Assembly (NCBI GenBank): GCA_021613335.1
Contig: JAJTWR010000017.1
Location: 79,501 to 143,500 of the forward strand
Source of the DNA: Whitmania pigra
Lineage: Eukaryota; Annelida; Clitellata; Hirudinida; Haemopidae
Reading direction: 5' to 3'
Length of the DNA stretch: 64,000 nt
Part shown: piece by piece, positions 61,252-64,000 of the stretch
Layout: each line of letters opens with the position of its first letter
Position numbering within the stretch: the stretch's first letter is position 1
Translations under genes and position numbers: made by a program
The notes under the pieces: model-generated
What the model saw: the letters and a program-made list of their open reading frames with translations, nothing else
Told to the model about the DNA's origin: nothing
Database searches by the model: none

Positions 61252-62287
61252 TGCGTAGGTTTCCAAGGATGACAACAAATAAGAGACAATTCACGTAGGT
61301 ATTTTAATTCAGTTTTATTGTTTTCCCACGAAAATTCCAGGAATTATCATATGCTCCTTAATGAGCTTGAATAATTTTTGTGGGAATTCATGACAAATGG
61401 ACAACATAACTGATATTCACGTATTTTAACGAATACGACTTTACCCGACTTCATGACTTGACCTATAAAACAAATAGTGATGTAACCCATGTCATGACAT
61501 AATGTCTTAATCATAACAACACGAGTTAAAAGGTCAAATAATAAATTTCACACGGTTGTAAAACATGTCATTTTTTAAACTATTAATTGCTACTATTATT
61601 AAGCACTTTAAGGCTGTTGTAGAAGCTTTCATTCGCGTTGCCTTGCATCTCTTGGTCGAATGAATTTTTTAAAATGTGGTAGAAACATGTGACAGCTACG
61701 TACGATAGCAACAACAATAAGTTGAACATAAAACGATTAAACATTGATCTTGACTATATCGGCTCCCTATCGACTGCTAATGGAACGTAAAGTTTGGAGG
61801 TCATTCACAAAGCCGCTTCGTATAAGGTGTTTCCAACAACTCACTCGTGCCTTTAAGGGATTAAATTCCGGTTGAAGTGCTTCTTGTCAACCTGTGGTCT
61901 GCTTGTCCCCCACCAACACGAACAACTGAATCATTAAAAATTCGGTGTGGCGAGGTTACCTTTGGGGCAAATATCAAGCAAGTGTCAAATAATTGATAAC
62001 TCCATTGCTCCAAATTTCTTTAAAAAATTCCAGGCACATGTGGCTCAAAGCTCAAAAGACCAAAGAAAATTAAGAAGCATATATTCTAAATTTTAAACGT
62101 TACGCTAATAAATAAAATGTAACCATAAAACAATCCAAAACTGGCACATCATTGGAGTTCAAATTATTGGAAAATATTTAATTACATGCAAAACCTTGTT
62201 TGTATGAAAACAAAGAATAAACTAGAATGTTAAAAACAAGCGTCAGGAACATCGGGTCCAGAAAAATTTTATCGACGAACGACGAAA
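61252..62287. other. Intergenic spacer, no gene recognised
   Basis: Probably includes the 3' untranslated sequence of DNMT1 on the right and the promoter of the preceding gene on the left. No repeat or ORF of note. Confidence 0.5.
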
Positions 62288-64000
62288 TCATTCGGCAGCA
62301 GAAAGCAGGAGAGCCTTCTTGATCTCGAGTCCGATGTGGCGAGCCATCGGAGGAGGAACCGCATTTCCGACCTGTCTGTGCTTGTCCAGGATGGTGCCGT
62401 AGAAACGGTAAGAATCCGGAAATCCCTGAGACCTTGCACATTCGCGAACGCTGACAACCCTGTGCTGTTCTGGGTGAAGAACCCTACCCTGCTTTCCCAT
62501 CGGCTCGGGATTCGTCACGGTCGTGCTGAAGAAACCTTCCCATTCCAGACGTCCATAGAGGCCGGCCCAGTGGTTGTGCCTGTTTCCGGTATGGGGCAAA
62601 CACCAGGGGATGAGAGTGTTGAATTGGCGATAGACGGGGTCGCACTGCTTGCCCTCCGCGCACGAACAAACCCCCCTCAAACATCCGTCCGGACCTCGTC
62701 CCGCACGTTTGTCGTCGTGGGTGTATCTGAGCACTTTTGAACTGGTTCCATCCTTGAGAGGGATTTCGACGTTAGGTAGATCTCTCCAATCCGATCCCGG
62801 TGCAAGTGGAATGAACTGCATCCTTGCCAACACGAGTGCACTCATCTCTTTACAAACATGGTCGAGAAGAACTGCATTCACGCTAGACAGAGGCCTGATA
62901 AGTCTCTGGAAGTGGCTTATGGCATCCCCCGAATAACTGGCCTCCTCTCGTCCGGTTCCATTCTGAATGTGGGGCAAGTCGGACATGGCATCACGGACGG
63001 TTATCGTGCGCAACGGAGCCGATCCTGACAAGCGATCGACGCATCCCTCGAATTTTTTGTTGTCGACGACAACAGAAAGCTGCATCCCCCTTGGCGAAAA
63101 TGAATGGACTGGCTCCGGATAAAAGGGAAGTTTATATCCAGGAGCTGCAGCGAGAATAATCGCTCTGCGACGCGTTTGGGGAACTCCGTAACAGCCAGCC
63201 TGCAGGATTCCAAACGTGCACTGGTAGCCCATACTGATCAGACATCTCAACGCCAATTTCAGCACAACACTGCGCTTGAAAGAGACAAAGTTCCGGACGT
63301 TTTCCAAGATAAAGTAGCGAGGACGGTAGTAATCACAGTAGCTGAGGTAACTGGCAATGAGAGAATTCTTGAACTTGCTGTATTCCCGCTGGTTGAACCT
63401 GTTCATGCCGCTGAAACCCTGGCACGGGGGTCCTCCGCACAGGAGGTCGACTTCTCCACGACAAGGAAGTTTTTGGCCGTCGCGACTCGTCGTGGCACCG
63501 GAAATGGCCAGTCTGAGGAGTTCGTTGCAGTCGTCCGTGAATACAACGCTCGAGGGGTTGTTGAGGCGAAACGCTTGAGCGGCTGCTTCGTCTTTTTCGA
63601 TGGCCCATCTGAAAATTTAGTCGGGGTTATGATTGCAATTACAACTGAAGTTGCTGGGGTCAGAGTTTAAAGCAAATCGTAAATGTAATTTTAAATCAAA
63701 AATATGTAGCTGGCCAAATGAACTCAAGAGCTTACTTTGTTTCTACAATTCCTGCCTGGTGAAGTCCCTCTGACAGACCTCCACACCCAGCAAAGACATC
63801 AAGACATTTCAACGGTTCCATCTGCTTCTCTTCAACTTCCGATTGATTTCTGGCCTTACCTTTGCCCTTTCCCTTGTTTTTTCCTTTGTTGTAGTTTAAA
63901 CTCCATGCTTCTCTTGGAACCTCAATGATCTTTTTAGTGTCAGGGTCATAAGCTTCGGTGAAGTAAAATCTGTCGGTGCCTTCATTGAAGTATTTGTTCA
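62288..64000 (-). CDS. DNMT1: DNA (cytosine-5)-methyltransferase 1, C-terminal catalytic part (partial)
   Basis: Maintenance CpG methyltransferase. Two exons are in the window: 63736 to beyond 64000, and 62288-63608 (phase-2 junction, VETK|WAIEKDE). From the right edge inward: [20 protein letters not shown] (end of the second BAH region), a lysine-glycine linker ([15 protein letters not shown]), motif [18 protein letters not shown], motif [16 protein letters not shown] with the catalytic Cys, motif VI ENVRNF, motif VIII QTRRR, a target-recognition domain containing [20 protein letters not shown], motif [17 protein letters not shown] and motif [17 protein letters not shown]. Stop TGA at 62288. 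All catalytic motifs look intact. The N-terminal regulatory domains lie beyond the right edge. Its presence suggests this animal keeps CpG methylation. Confidence 0.97.

Noticed and set aside
62336..63670. Long plus-strand ORFs opposite DNMT1
   Set aside because: They are shadows of the GC-richer, conserved DNMT1 frame on the other strand and show no family pattern.
1..64000. CRISPR arrays, operons, phage or bacterial mobile islands
   Set aside because: The window is eukaryotic throughout, with spliced animal genes; no spaced identical repeats of CRISPR type were seen.

Overview
This is a metazoan, almost certainly invertebrate, nuclear window. It is AT-rich, split into many small exons with mostly GT-AG introns, and holds single-copy animal genes (RalGAP alpha, reticulon, adiponectin receptor, PTRH2, LAMMER/CLK kinase, DNMT1). 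I could not fix the phylum. All splice models were made by hand from splice sites, reading phase and remembered family patterns; none has transcript support.

Layout. 1-9235 (-): 5' and middle part of a RalGAP alpha gene, running off the left edge. 9236-12359: no gene seen. 12360-17173 (-): two low-complexity, disordered-protein coding units I do not recognise. 17174-20975: repeats only. 20976-24188 (-): reticulon with two alternative first exons. 24189-26569: repeats and a hAT relic. 26570-28301 (-): a four-exon protein with two muconolactone-isomerase-like halves, unusual for an animal. 28302-39913: an accessory, transposon-rich zone with LINE, Tc1/mariner and mini-repeat debris, a duplicated ~420 bp block with a long target duplication, a Lys/Arg-rich two-exon gene (+) and a few orphan exon-like ORFs. 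39914-43485 (+): adiponectin receptor (PAQR), complete. 44231-45002 and 46800-48399 (-): tandem PTRH2 paralogues, the second without the usual catalytic motifs. 48400-50901: a CENP-B/pogo-like relic and no other gene. 50902-55569 (+): LAMMER kinase, 12 exons, with an N-terminus lacking an RS region. 55570-58135: a nested repeat block containing a hAT-type element with a clear 8-bp target duplication. 58136-61251 (-): unrecognised multi-exon gene. 62288-64000 (-): C-terminal half of DNMT1, cut by the right edge.

The genes do not form a pathway or operon-like unit; this is an ordinary mosaic of housekeeping genes. The parts most worth a second look are the tandem-domain isomerase-like protein, the diverged PTRH2 copy, the reticulon promoter choice, two GC-AG introns in RalGAP alpha, and the nested transposon and mini-repeat structures between 32-39 kb and 56-57 kb. 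Apart from those, I saw no convincing new multi-gene system.
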